Origin: Clostridium sp.
GTDB taxonomy: Bacteria > Bacillota > Clostridia > Lachnospirales > Lachnospiraceae
Direction: 5' to 3'
Length of the DNA: 47,740 nt
Assembly (NCBI GenBank): GCA_023664775.1
Contig: JAMPEW010000005.1
Span: forward strand, 42,204-89,943
Made by a program: the position numbers and the translations under genes. Of this stretch, positions 34,451-43,543 are shown one piece after another. The notes beneath the pieces are model-generated. The model was not told where the DNA came from, ran no database searches, and was given only the letters and a program-made list of their open reading frames with translations. The first letter of the stretch is position 1. Every line of letters starts with the position of its first letter.

Positions 34451-35404
34451 ATGAGCGACGATAAAATTATAAAAACAATAAAGCAATATCAAATGAAAGA
34501 ACAAAGCATTTCCGGCGTGCATAAGCTGATGACAGTGATTGCATGTATTATACCGTTAGGCTTGCTTTTTTTGATGGTAAATGTGATTACGGGAGGGATA
34601 AAGCCTTTCCATAAATATATATTTATTGCAGCTATTGTCTATCTTTTCTGTATGTTTCTTGTGGTTCAAGGTATCAAAGGCGTGAAAAGAAAGCTGAAAC
34701 AATTTGTGGGGGAAACGGTTGTACGGGAGATTATTGCCGAGCGGCTTACTATTTCTAAATACGAGCCAAATGGCTCCTTTGATGAAGATTTTTTTAGAAC
34801 GTCAGGCGTGCTTCCAAGCTATTCAAAAAGCTATGGGTCAGATTATATAAAGGGTACATATAAGGGAAAACAAATTACCTATTGTGACATTAAGCTTGAG
34901 TCACAAAAAAATGACAAAACGGTCACGGTATTCAATGGCTTTGTTATTAGTCTTGCGCTTGACAAACCCATCGGAAATAAGCGGGTCAGAATTTTGGAGC
35001 GTGGAAGTAAAATAGGAGAAGCCGTTACAAATGCATATATAAATTTTTGGAGTAAGCTTGGCATTGCCCTTTCGGAGCACACGGTTAAGCTTGAAAGTGT
35101 AGAATTTAATGAGAAATTTGAGGTGCAAACCACAGATGACGAGTTTGCATTTTATATATTAACGCCGCAGTTTATGGAAAATATCATAAAGATAGACCGT
35201 TTGGCAGCGGCACGTACAAATATCTGCTTTGGAAATGACCATGTCAATATAGCGCTCAACAGTGGACATGATGCATTTGAGATTGGAAGCAGCCTGCAAA
35301 ATGTGAATCAATTGGAGGAGTGCAGGCAGAAAATGCGGACAGATTTGAATATGATTTGTCTGATTATGGACGAGATACTGAGCAAAGAAAGATTGTTTGG
35401 TTAA
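34451..35404 (+). CDS. DUF3137-type membrane protein
   Basis: 317 residues. Two membrane segments near the N-terminus (~28-48 and ~57-75: VIACIIPLGLLFLMVNVI, YIFIAAIVYLFCMFLVVQGI), then a large soluble domain with SYGSDYIKGTYKGKQITYCDIKLE and VFNGFVISLALDKPIG, the pattern of DUF3137. Such proteins stand near LemA-type genes in other bacteria, but not here. RBS GGGAGGG. Function unknown. The frame ends just before a palindromic repeat. Confidence 0.75.
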   Translation: MSDDKIIKTIKQYQMKEQSISGVHKLMTVIACIIPLGLLFLMVNVITGGIKPFHKYIFIAAIVYLFCMFLVVQGIKGVKRKLKQFVGETVVREIIAERLTISKYEPNGSFDEDFFRTSGVLPSYSKSYGSDYIKGTYKGKQITYCDIKLESQKNDKTVTVFNGFVISLALDKPIGNKRVRILERGSKIGEAVTNAYINFWSKLGIALSEHTVKLESVEFNEKFEVQTTDDEFAFYILTPQFMENIIKIDRLAAARTNICFGNDHVNIALNSGHDAFEIGSSLQNVNQLEECRQKMRTDLNMICLIMDEILSKERLFG

Positions 35405-35411
35405 AGTTCTA

Positions 35412-35459
35412 GCAGGATTTTTAATCCTGCTTATAAAAATTCAGAGGAATTTCCTATAA
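35412..35459 (-). repeat. Bipartite palindromic repeat, copy 2 (inverse orientation)
   Basis: GCAGGATT-TTT-AATCCTGC (35412-35430) is followed by the imperfect palindrome TTATAAAAATTC...GGAATTTCCTATAA. Read on the minus strand, this matches the order and sequence of 18371-18421. Confidence 0.65.
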
Positions 35460-35464
35460 AATAT

Positions 35465-35486
35465 AAAAGTGCCGAAGGCACTTTTT
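35465..35486 (+). terminator. Terminator with GAA triloop
   Basis: AAAAGTGCC-GAA-GGCACTTTTT, 9-bp stem with T5. It ends the DUF3137 transcript. Confidence 0.85.
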
Positions 35487-35487
35487 C

Positions 35488-35559
35488 TTGTTAATTGTAC
35501 TATATAAGGTTATAAGAAGGCACTTTTTTCTTGTTAATTGTACTATATTAGATTATAAT
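35488..35559 (+). promoter_or_regulatory. Duplicated promoter before the chemotaxis receptor
   Basis: A ~42-bp unit starting GGCACTTTTT is repeated (35475 and 35517). Each copy holds a promoter: TTGTTA-17-TATAAG (35488-35516) and TTGTTA-17-TATAAT (35531-35559). The second is the better match and lies 29 bp before the TTG start. Confidence 0.7.
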
Positions 35560-35588
35560 AAGACATATCGCAAAAAGGGGGGATTCAT

Positions 35589-37676
35589 TTGAAATCCATA
35601 AAGACAAAAATTACGGCTGCCATTGTTGTTTGCTCCTTGATTTGTGCAGTCACAATAAGCTTTTTAAGCATATCTAATTCAAGAAATTTATCAAATGCAG
35701 ATGCTGAAAAGGAGCTTGTTCTAAACAGTGAGAATGCGGGAGCTAAAATCAATGCATTAATATCAAGGATTGAACAGTCTGTAGATACCCTTACGGATAT
35801 TTCCATAGAGCGTTTGGAATTTTCAAATTTTAAGAATAATAATTCTTACGTTACGGCTTATACGGATGGCTTGATGGAGGATTTTGTCAAATTTTCCGAG
35901 CATACGGATGGCGCCATCACAGCCTATATACGTTACAATCCGGATTTCACGGAGCCTACATCAGGTATTTTTCTTACAAGAAATGACACGACAGCACCAT
36001 TTGAAAGTGTGACGCCGACAGATTTCAGCATGTATGAAAAGGATGATTTGACACATGTAGGCTGGTATTACATACCTGTTGAAAATAAGGCGCCTATTTG
36101 GATGGACCCATACTTAAATGAAAATATAAATGTATATATGATTTCTTATGTTGTCCCTGTATACATAGATGATACGTCTGTCGGCATTATTGGCATGGAT
36201 ATTGATTTTGGACAGATAACAGATTATATTGATGAGGTTGCCGTTTTTGATTCAGGATATTCTTTTTTGGTAAATGCAGAGGGAAAAATACTGCATCACA
36301 AAGAAATTTCTGCTGGAACGGATTTAGCGCAGTATAACAATGGGGAGCTTGCAGAGGTTAAGGACTTTTTAATGGATAATTCCAATGTGGGAAAAACACT
36401 GGAGTACAGCTATAATGGGGAAAAGAAATATCTTGCGTTCACGGAGTTAAGTAATGGAATGAAGCTTGTGCTGACGGTTCCGTTTGACGAAATAAAGGCA
36501 AGTGCCAATAAGCTTTCCTTACAGATTTTAGGATTTTTGCTTCTTGGAATTATCATATCATTTGTACTTGGTTTTATCATAAGCAATAACATTGCAAGTC
36601 CTATCAGCCGCATAACACGTGTTATTAAGCAGACGGCAGGGCTTGATTTCCGTAAGTCTGATGAATTAGACATGCTTGTAAAAAAGAATGATGAAACGGG
36701 TACAATGGCAAAAGCCGTCGGGGAGATGCAGGAGGTTTTGCGTCAGTTTGTAAATGATATGAACAGGGTCAAGGATAGTCTCCTTGCCCATATGGACAGC
36801 CTGGATGGTGTAATGAAGGAAAATAATGCCGTAGCTGAGGATAATTCTGCAACGACACAGGAGCTTGCGGCAGGCATGGAGGAGACAACTGCCAACACAG
36901 CATTGATTGTGGATAACGTAAGTGCGATTAGAGATAACGTAAATGATATACAGAGCCTTTCTGATGCAGAGCAGAAAAAATCAAGAGAAATTAAGGCAAA
37001 TGCAAGAAAGCTTTATGAGGGGACGCTTACATCAACGGATAAGGCAATGCGGATTTATGGTACGATGAAGGCAAGGACTGAGGAGGCAGTGGAGAAATCC
37101 ATGGTAGTCGCAAAGATTAATGAGCTGACTGACAATATACGCAATATTTCTGAGCAGACAAATCTGCTTGCGCTGAATGCCAATATAGAGGCAGCAAGAG
37201 CAGGCGAGGCAGGAAAAGGCTTTGCCGTTGTTGCTACAGAGATTGGAGCCTTGGCAAGTCAGACCTTTCAAACGGTTGACGATATAAATGCAATTGTAGG
37301 CGAGGCGAATGACGCCGTACAGAATATGACAGAGTGTATACAGGTAATCATGGGATTTCTTGAGGAAACTGTTGTTCAGGATTACGATGCATTTAAAAAT
37401 GTAGGCGAACAATATGAAAAGGATGCAGAAAATTTTGCCGTTGCCATGGAACAAATATCCACAGAGGTATCTGATTTGAATAGCAAGCTTACGCATATTG
37501 CAACGACAATTGAAACTGTAAATGCAACAATTCATGAGTCTGCGGATGGCATAAGTTTTATTGCAGAAAAGTCGGAGTCTACCGTGGCGAAAACCATGGA
37601 GGGATATGACCATCTGAAGGACAGCACGGACAACATTCAGAGGTTTAAGGAATTAATTGAAGGCTTTGAGGTCTAG
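35589..37676 (+). CDS. Methyl-accepting chemotaxis protein
   Basis: 695 residues. Membrane segment ~9-31, extracellular Cache-type sensor ~35-300 ([40 protein letters not shown]), second membrane segment ~308-335, HAMP, then the long coiled-coil signalling domain with the conserved tip [20 protein letters not shown] at ~520. The sensor type often binds amino acids or small organic ligands; the actual ligand is unknown. It would work with CheA/CheW to steer flagella. The start is a TTG behind AGGGGGG. Alternate-frame ORFs on the other strand are shadows. Confidence 0.92.
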   Translation: MKSIKTKITAAIVVCSLICAVTISFLSISNSRNLSNADAEKELVLNSENAGAKINALISRIEQSVDTLTDISIERLEFSNFKNNNSYVTAYTDGLMEDFVKFSEHTDGAITAYIRYNPDFTEPTSGIFLTRNDTTAPFESVTPTDFSMYEKDDLTHVGWYYIPVENKAPIWMDPYLNENINVYMISYVVPVYIDDTSVGIIGMDIDFGQITDYIDEVAVFDSGYSFLVNAEGKILHHKEISAGTDLAQYNNGELAEVKDFLMDNSNVGKTLEYSYNGEKKYLAFTELSNGMKLVLTVPFDEIKASANKLSLQILGFLLLGIIISFVLGFIISNNIASPISRITRVIKQTAGLDFRKSDELDMLVKKNDETGTMAKAVGEMQEVLRQFVNDMNRVKDSLLAHMDSLDGVMKENNAVAEDNSATTQELAAGMEETTANTALIVDNVSAIRDNVNDIQSLSDAEQKKSREIKANARKLYEGTLTSTDKAMRIYGTMKARTEEAVEKSMVVAKINELTDNIRNISEQTNLLALNANIEAARAGEAGKGFAVVATEIGALASQTFQTVDDINAIVGEANDAVQNMTECIQVIMGFLEETVVQDYDAFKNVGEQYEKDAENFAVAMEQISTEVSDLNSKLTHIATTIETVNATIHESADGISFIAEKSESTVAKTMEGYDHLKDSTDNIQRFKELIEGFEV

Positions 37677-37719
37677 CACTGAGGAGGGACCCAGCGAAGC
37701 TGGGAGGAGTCCTGAGTGC
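37676..37719. other. Hairpin with purine-rich internal loop and GAA triloop
   Basis: GCACT/AGTGC, AGGA/TCCT and CCCAGC-GAA-GCTGGG (37690-37704) stack with a GGGA/AGGAG internal loop. It starts on the last base of the receptor stop codon. No T-tract, so not a standard terminator. A second hairpin ATGCTAC/GTAGCAT follows at 37748-37766. Confidence 0.6.
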
Positions 37720-37802
37720 AACAGTTTATATATGATAATATAAGTGGATGCTACGTAAAGTAGCATAGAAAAAATGTAGAAAGTAAACAATTGTTGCTAG
37801 AA

Positions 37803-37859
37803 GAAATACCGTCTTTTTTGCATACTAATATAAAAAGTATAAAAAGGCGGTATTTTTTT
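37803..37859 (+). terminator. Terminator/attenuator touching the ABC transporter start codon
   Basis: AAATACCGTCTTTTT and ATACT (37803-37825) pair with AGTAT and AAAAAGGCGGTATTT (37835-37854): 20 bp with a 3-nt bulge and a 9-nt loop, then T5 directly before ATG 37860. The only RBS (AAGGCGG) lies in the 3' arm. Expression of the transporter should need read-through or refolding. Confidence 0.7.
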
Positions 37860-38618
37860 ATGGACAAAAAAACGATTATTCAGGCAAAGCATCTGAAGAA
37901 AAGCTTTGGAAAAGGGGACAGCTTACAGACAATATATTCAGATTTGAATGTAGATATTTATGAGGGCGACTTTACTGTTATCATGGGCTCCTCAGGAGCG
38001 GGAAAGTCAACGCTCATGTATTCCCTTTCGGGGATGGATAAGCCTGATGGCGGTGAGATTGATTTTGCAGGAACGGATATAACGAAGCTTACAAGTGACA
38101 AGCTGGCTGTATTCCGCAGGGACAAATGTGGATTTGTGTTCCAGCAGATTTATTTGATTGATAAAATGAGCCTTATGGATAATGTAATAACGGCAGGCGT
38201 GCTTACATCTAAGGACAAGGCGGATATTGTAAAGCGGGCAAAGGAGCTTTTTGGGCTTGTAAATATACCTGAAAACACACAGAAAAAAATGCCTTCGCTT
38301 ATTTCAGGCGGCGAGGCGCAGCGTGCAGGAATTGTACGTGCAGTTATAAACAATCCTAAGGTTTTGTTTGCGGATGAGCCGACAGGAGCGCTTAATTCAG
38401 CAAATTCAGCAGCAGTGCTTGATGTTTTTTCCTCCCTTCATAAAAAGGGACAAAGCATAGTTATGGTAACCCATGATAAAAAATCTGCGCTAAGGGGAAG
38501 CAGGATTTTATACATAAAGGATGGTCAGATTTTTGGCGAGTGCGACCTTGGAAATTATAGTGAAGACCCTGAACGTACAGCAAAGTTTGAGGCTTTTATT
38601 ACGGAAATGGGGTGGTAA
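37860..38618 (+). CDS. ABC transporter ATP-binding protein (MacB/LolD type)
   Basis: 252 residues. Walker A GSSGAGKST (~42-50), Q-loop FVFQQIYLI, signature SGGEAQR (~147, here LISGGE), Walker B VLFADEPTGAL and H-loop VTHDK are present. This family pairs with FtsX-like permeases and uses ATP to drive movements that export or detach peptides and lipoproteins, or to signal peptide antibiotics. The start ATG 37860 gives the family-typical N-terminus (IIQAKHLKKSFGKGDS). The permease follows after 1 bp. Upstream lies an attenuator-like hairpin that ends at the start codon. Confidence 0.9.
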   Translation: MDKKTIIQAKHLKKSFGKGDSLQTIYSDLNVDIYEGDFTVIMGSSGAGKSTLMYSLSGMDKPDGGEIDFAGTDITKLTSDKLAVFRRDKCGFVFQQIYLIDKMSLMDNVITAGVLTSKDKADIVKRAKELFGLVNIPENTQKKMPSLISGGEAQRAGIVRAVINNPKVLFADEPTGALNSANSAAVLDVFSSLHKKGQSIVMVTHDKKSALRGSRILYIKDGQIFGECDLGNYSEDPERTAKFEAFITEMGW

Positions 38619-38619
38619 G

Positions 38620-40923
38620 ATGAGGCTTGCAATGCATAATCTGAAAAAATCAAAGGGGCAGTACATATCCTTTGGCGTTATGCTTCTTATTACTGCGCTC
38701 ATTATGAATATTGCCCTTGTTCTTGCCTTTCAGACGCAGAATGCATATGACGATTATTTTGAACGCTTAGATACGGCAGATGTAAATGTACTGATTCCTA
38801 AGCTTCAGGATTATGACGGGCTTGCAGATAAAATTGCTAAGGTAAACGGTATTGTGGAAATAGAGGAACATGAGGGTGTATTTGTTTCAGCTACCGTCCG
38901 TGATTTTGCCGATTCGGATTTTGATATGAACACGGTTTTTTACAATGCAGACAGTGAGAGAAGGCTGAACCGTCTTGAGGTCAGCGAATGTACGGGCATG
39001 ACGGACAAAACGGTACAGGTACCAATGTATATGACGGCGCTTGGCGGTTTTTCGGCAGGGGAAGACATTACCTATTCCATAGACGGAACGGATTACACAT
39101 TTACAATAGACGGCGTGGTTTCTGAAATGCAGTATGGCAATTATGGTACGGGTCTTATCGGCGCATATCTTCCGAAGGAAACGTATGATGATTTTGCAAA
39201 GGAACATGAAGCAGGACTTGTCATGGAATATTCCATGAAGGTAACGGACAAAGCGGATTTAACGGATGTAAAAAATGATATTACAAAGCTTCTTTCCGAT
39301 GAAGGAATTGCAATGCTCAAGATAAATGACCGTGACACCTCAAAGCAGGCACGTACAATGGTCTGTAATCTTCTGATTGTAATATTTATTGCTCTTGCGG
39401 CAATCATACTGATTGTCAGCATATTTTTAAGCAATTTCCGTATCAGGAATACAATTGAGGAAGAAATGACGGATATGGGTGTTTTAAAGGCGCTTGGCTA
39501 CACAAGCAGCATGATTATACGCTCATCGGTTATTCCATATACGCTGGTGGGTGGAATTTCTGCGCTTGTGGGAACGATTATTTCCATATTTTTAATTCCT
39601 TCAGTTGCCAATATATTGGCAGTGCAGTCGGGATTTTCCTTTACGCCTGACCTTGATATTGCGGCTGCGCTTTTGACAGTCCTAATTCCGACTATCGTAA
39701 TACTTGCCTTTGCATATATTTCAGCGAAAAAGATACGCATTCTCCAGCCGATAAATGCAATCAGGGGAATTACAGGTACGGGTGTGGACAAAAATCATTT
39801 TCCACTTGAGAGCACGAAAACAGGAATTAGCTTTACGCTGATATTGAAGCAGATTGCCTCGTCAGCAGGTCAGAATGTGCTGCTTTTCGCAGTTTCATTT
39901 GGCATCACGGTACTGCTGGCATTTGCGGGTACACTCTTTTATAATGTAAATATTAAGCCTGATAATTTTATGGATACGCTTTCTGAGGAAACGCCTGCCG
40001 TTATAATTACGGCGAAGGAGGGCAAGCTTGAGGAATTAAAAGCAAGGCTTGAAAATGATGCGGATGTGGAGCTTGTGCTTGAATATGCGACTGTACAGGC
40101 AAGCTATGCAGACGGAAGCCTTACTACATTTGTGTGCGAGGATTTCTTCCTTGTTACAAATGATATATGCTATGAGGGAAAAAATCCTGTGGCAGATAAT
40201 GAAATTGCAATCGGAAGCGCCCTGGCAGACAAGTACGATATCGGAAGTGAAATTGAGCTTACGGTTGGAGATCATTCTGCCATGTATACCGTTACGGGAT
40301 ATGTGCAGAGCATAAATAATACCGGTGAGGTATGCGAGTTAAGCAAAAAGGGCTATGAAAGGATAAGTGAAAATGCTTTAAGCACCCTTAATGTTTACGC
40401 AGACCATGTTGTCGTAGAGGATTTTATTGATAAATGGGAAACGGATGCCCCGGAGCTTATATCCGATACGCTTAATTATAAAAAATTGGCGGAAAACGGA
40501 CAGAAAATGTATTCCGGCATTGTTTCGGTCGTGACGATTGTTCTCTTTATCATTTCTGTGCTTGTTGTGCTGCTTGTCATGTATATTATCATAAATTCAA
40601 TGCTTACACGCCGCAGGCAGGAGTTTGGAATTTATAAGGCAATCGGTTACTCCAGCAGACAGCTTGTTACGCAGTCAGCGCTTGGCTTTGTGCCGGTAAT
40701 CGGTCTGGCATCGGTTATATCTGCTGTTATGGGACTTTTGTATATGCCTGCAATTGATGGTGTAATTTTTGGTATGCTCGGGGCAATGAAAAACCATTTT
40801 GAGGTACCGCTTTGGTTTCTGCTTATTTTCTCGTTGCTCTTCACATTTGCAAGCTTTATAATTAGTGTATTGCTTGCGGCGCCAATTAAGAAAATAACTG
40901 CATATTCACTTTTGAAGGAGTAA
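38620..40923 (+). CDS. FtsX-like ABC permease
   Basis: 767 residues. Membrane segment ~18-40 (SFGVMLLITALIMNIALVLAF), a large extracellular domain (~45-250), three segments with the FtsX core (IRNTIEEEMTDMGVLKALGYTSSMI), a second FtsX half after ~430 (VLLFAVSFGITVLLAFAGTLF) with another extracellular domain, and final segments with RRRQEFGIYKAIGYSSRQLV. This double-FtsX layout is that of MacB/BceB-like permeases in Firmicutes. Start ATG 38620, with GGGGTGG overlapping the ATPase end. The XRE regulator follows after 5 bp, so the three genes form one unit. Confidence 0.9.
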   Translation: MRLAMHNLKKSKGQYISFGVMLLITALIMNIALVLAFQTQNAYDDYFERLDTADVNVLIPKLQDYDGLADKIAKVNGIVEIEEHEGVFVSATVRDFADSDFDMNTVFYNADSERRLNRLEVSECTGMTDKTVQVPMYMTALGGFSAGEDITYSIDGTDYTFTIDGVVSEMQYGNYGTGLIGAYLPKETYDDFAKEHEAGLVMEYSMKVTDKADLTDVKNDITKLLSDEGIAMLKINDRDTSKQARTMVCNLLIVIFIALAAIILIVSIFLSNFRIRNTIEEEMTDMGVLKALGYTSSMIIRSSVIPYTLVGGISALVGTIISIFLIPSVANILAVQSGFSFTPDLDIAAALLTVLIPTIVILAFAYISAKKIRILQPINAIRGITGTGVDKNHFPLESTKTGISFTLILKQIASSAGQNVLLFAVSFGITVLLAFAGTLFYNVNIKPDNFMDTLSEETPAVIITAKEGKLEELKARLENDADVELVLEYATVQASYADGSLTTFVCEDFFLVTNDICYEGKNPVADNEIAIGSALADKYDIGSEIELTVGDHSAMYTVTGYVQSINNTGEVCELSKKGYERISENALSTLNVYADHVVVEDFIDKWETDAPELISDTLNYKKLAENGQKMYSGIVSVVTIVLFIISVLVVLLVMYIIINSMLTRRRQEFGIYKAIGYSSRQLVTQSALGFVPVIGLASVISAVMGLLYMPAIDGVIFGMLGAMKNHFEVPLWFLLIFSLLFTFASFIISVLLAAPIKKITAYSLLKE

Positions 40924-40928
40924 CTATT

Positions 40929-41798
40929 ATGGATTTTTCAGAAAAAATTAGAAATATACGAAAAAAACAGGGGTTGTCCCAGGAACAGCTTGCAGAAAAA
41001 ATAGGCGTGTCAAGACAGGCAATAACAAAATGGGAAACAGGAAAAGGACTTCCCGACATGGAAAATATGATAATCATGTCAGAGATATTTAAGACGACAA
41101 TTGATGAGCTTGTTTCATCTGAAGTACCTGATAAGGAGGAGGTTAAGATATACGAAAGTGAGACGGTATATGACATTGACTGCGAAAATCACTTTGACAT
41201 TAATCTCGGAAGTGCAAACGCAGTTACCTTATCCTCAGGTACGGACGAAAAGCTGCATATATGCTTGAAATCAGATAAGTTTTCCGACATTGGAAGCATA
41301 TTTAAAATAAAGCTTAACGGCAAGAAAAATAAGCTGGACATAGAATGTATCAATAAAAATAAAATAAGCCGTTTTGAGGCGGAGGAGGCTTTGAATGTCG
41401 ACATCAGGCTGCCTGAAAAATATGCCGACCACTGCGAGCTTGCCGCTTCGGTGCGGTATTTGGATATCAAGGGGCTTAACATAAGAAGGCTTGAATATGA
41501 TGGGGATGCCGCGCAGGTTATGATAACAAACAGCAAAGGGAGTCTTGAGTTTACCTCTAAGACCGATTATGACGTAACCGTTGACTGTATAACGGGAAGG
41601 CTGGATTTTTATCAATTTAACGCAAAAGCGATTGTCCATATCAGGCGGGAAAATTGTCCGAAGCTGGTAAATAAGGGTAGACGGTGTAAGACCTATTTTT
41701 TGCAAGGCGGGGAAGGCGAACCGGATTTGAAAACCGATACGGAAAATGTGTTGAGTGTTTCAGGCATAGGCTCGGAGCTTATTGTTGACCTAATATAG
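40929..41798 (+). CDS. XRE-family regulator with C-terminal beta-rich domain
   Basis: 289 residues. Residues ~5-60 are a helix-turn-helix (IRKKQGLSQEQLAEKIGVSRQAITKWETGKGLPDMENM). The rest is a long beta-strand-rich region (LDIECINKNKISRFE, VDIRLPEKYADHCELAASVR, VTVDCITGRLDFYQFNAK) resembling DUF4097-type beta-solenoids usually found on surface proteins. It probably regulates the ABC genes just upstream, with which it is co-transcribed; the beta domain may sense a signal or mediate oligomerisation. No membrane segment. Confidence 0.8.
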   Translation: MDFSEKIRNIRKKQGLSQEQLAEKIGVSRQAITKWETGKGLPDMENMIIMSEIFKTTIDELVSSEVPDKEEVKIYESETVYDIDCENHFDINLGSANAVTLSSGTDEKLHICLKSDKFSDIGSIFKIKLNGKKNKLDIECINKNKISRFEAEEALNVDIRLPEKYADHCELAASVRYLDIKGLNIRRLEYDGDAAQVMITNSKGSLEFTSKTDYDVTVDCITGRLDFYQFNAKAIVHIRRENCPKLVNKGRRCKTYFLQGGEGEPDLKTDTENVLSVSGIGSELIVDLI

Positions 41799-41952
41799 GT
41801 AATAAAACGCAAATAAAACAACATAATAACTATAGAAAAATATTTTCATGTATGGTAAAATTGTTAGCATATAATTTTTATGGGATTTTTTATCTTTTGA
41901 AAAAGCAGGATGGTTTTTCACTAAGGTTGTATTAGACATTGGAGGAATAACT

Positions 41953-43521
41953 ATGTATCATCATTCTTTTTTATTTAAAATTATAAGCGATAACAATAAA
42001 GTTGAAACTGTACTAAAGGATGTTATGCCTTTAGAGGACTGTGATTATACGTTTGAGACGGTTCCGGCTGTGGCGGCAGATACAGGTAAGCCTGATTTGG
42101 CTTACATTTATGACTGCGTTGGCAAATCAGAGTTTCATGGACGTGATATAAGCAGTGATGAATGCGTTTTACTTATTGATAACGAAAATCCTTTGCTCAA
42201 GAATAAGAATATTTTATCTGGCGTAAGTGATTTGTGGGTTGTATCGGCAGGATATGACAGCGAGCTTCTGCAAATTCATTTTGGGCGTCTTGCTAATAGA
42301 ATGAAGAAGGACGCTGACGCAAGAAAGTACGGAATTTGTTTTGATACCATTCTTAACAGCGTGCCTGATATTGCGTGGTTTAAAGATACTGTGGGCTCCC
42401 ATCTGATTGTCAATGACAGCTTTTGCGATATGGTTGGAAAAACAAAGGAGCAGATATATAAAAAAGGACATTGTTACATATGGGATGCAAGCAAGGAGGA
42501 CGAGGAGGTCTGCCTGAAAAGCGATGCCATTATTATGGAAAGCAGACGGACAAATACATTTGAGGAAAGTATAAAGGCTAAGCATGAAATACGTCTGTTA
42601 AAGAGCTATAAGTCAGCATTGATTGATACGGATGGGGAAATTTTCGGAACTTGTGGAATTGCCCATGATGTAACAGAGCTTAAAAATATAAGCACAGAGC
42701 TTGATATGATCCTTGACAGTATGCCTTATGCTGTTCTTGTGGAATCTGTTGATAATATTGTTTTCAATAAAAATAAAAAATTTGATGAGTATTTTCCTGC
42801 ATTTGGTGATATTATTGGAAAATCAAGTGATGCATGGAAGAAAAGCCTGGCAAAGAAGCTTTTAGTTGAGGATGAAATTAAAGAAATTGTTACATTAGCT
42901 GGTGATGATGAGCGTGTGCTTGTATTTGACGAGGAGTCGATTATGGATGGGGCTGGTGGAACGATAGGTAAGCTGGTTACGCTTACGGACATTACCCTGG
43001 AGCGGAGCATTTCCCGCAGAAATGAATACAGGGCCAATACGGACTTCCTTACAAAATTAAGTAACCGCAGAGGTCTTATGAGCTTCCTTGAGGAGGTATA
43101 CGAACAAAAAAATATTACCCTTATTATGCTTGATCTTGATAATTTCAAGCAGGTAAATGACACGTATGGCCATGAGGCAGGTGATAATGCATTGGTAAAA
43201 ACAGCCGAAATTCTGAATGAATGTTTTTCAGGAGAATTTATTTCCAGAATGGGCGGCGATGAATTTTTGATTGTTGTATGTGACAAGGAAGAATCACAAA
43301 TAATCAGAGATACAAAGCATCTGCTTTATACAATGAAAACTGAGTATGAAAGTCAAAAAGAATTTCAGGGTATTACTGCCAGTGCCGGCATTGTTTCCAA
43401 GGATAAGCTTGATACAAAAGAGAAAAATGTATCTGATATTTTACAGCTGGCAGACGAGATGCTTTACAAGGCAAAAAACAACGGAAAGAATTGCTGCTTT
43501 GTTTATGGCGAAGACAATTAA
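41953..43521 (+). CDS. PAS-GGDEF diguanylate cyclase
   Basis: 522 residues. An N-terminal ~125-residue region without clear assignment (possibly receiver-like) is followed by a PAS domain (~130-240, FDTILNSVPDIAWFKDTVGS), a second PAS-like segment (~250-350, LDMILDSMPYAVLVESVDN) and a GGDEF domain (~355-522) with intact active site ISRMGGDEFLIV near 434. It should make cyclic di-GMP from GTP. The usual RxxD inhibitory site before GGDEF is absent (FSGE at that place), so product feedback by that site is unlikely. No membrane segments: a cytoplasmic sensor. RBS TTGGAGGAA. The 150-bp gap before it is AT-rich with a TATAAT but no clear -35. Confidence 0.9.
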   Translation: MYHHSFLFKIISDNNKVETVLKDVMPLEDCDYTFETVPAVAADTGKPDLAYIYDCVGKSEFHGRDISSDECVLLIDNENPLLKNKNILSGVSDLWVVSAGYDSELLQIHFGRLANRMKKDADARKYGICFDTILNSVPDIAWFKDTVGSHLIVNDSFCDMVGKTKEQIYKKGHCYIWDASKEDEEVCLKSDAIIMESRRTNTFEESIKAKHEIRLLKSYKSALIDTDGEIFGTCGIAHDVTELKNISTELDMILDSMPYAVLVESVDNIVFNKNKKFDEYFPAFGDIIGKSSDAWKKSLAKKLLVEDEIKEIVTLAGDDERVLVFDEESIMDGAGGTIGKLVTLTDITLERSISRRNEYRANTDFLTKLSNRRGLMSFLEEVYEQKNITLIMLDLDNFKQVNDTYGHEAGDNALVKTAEILNECFSGEFISRMGGDEFLIVVCDKEESQIIRDTKHLLYTMKTEYESQKEFQGITASAGIVSKDKLDTKEKNVSDILQLADEMLYKAKNNGKNCCFVYGEDN

Positions 43522-43543
43522 GTGTTAAATCAGGAGAGCAGTT

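Noticed and set aside
35931-36250. Possible programmed features in the sensor part of the chemotaxis receptor
   Set aside because: Frame is intact and codon use ordinary; nothing beyond a normal Cache-type sensor.
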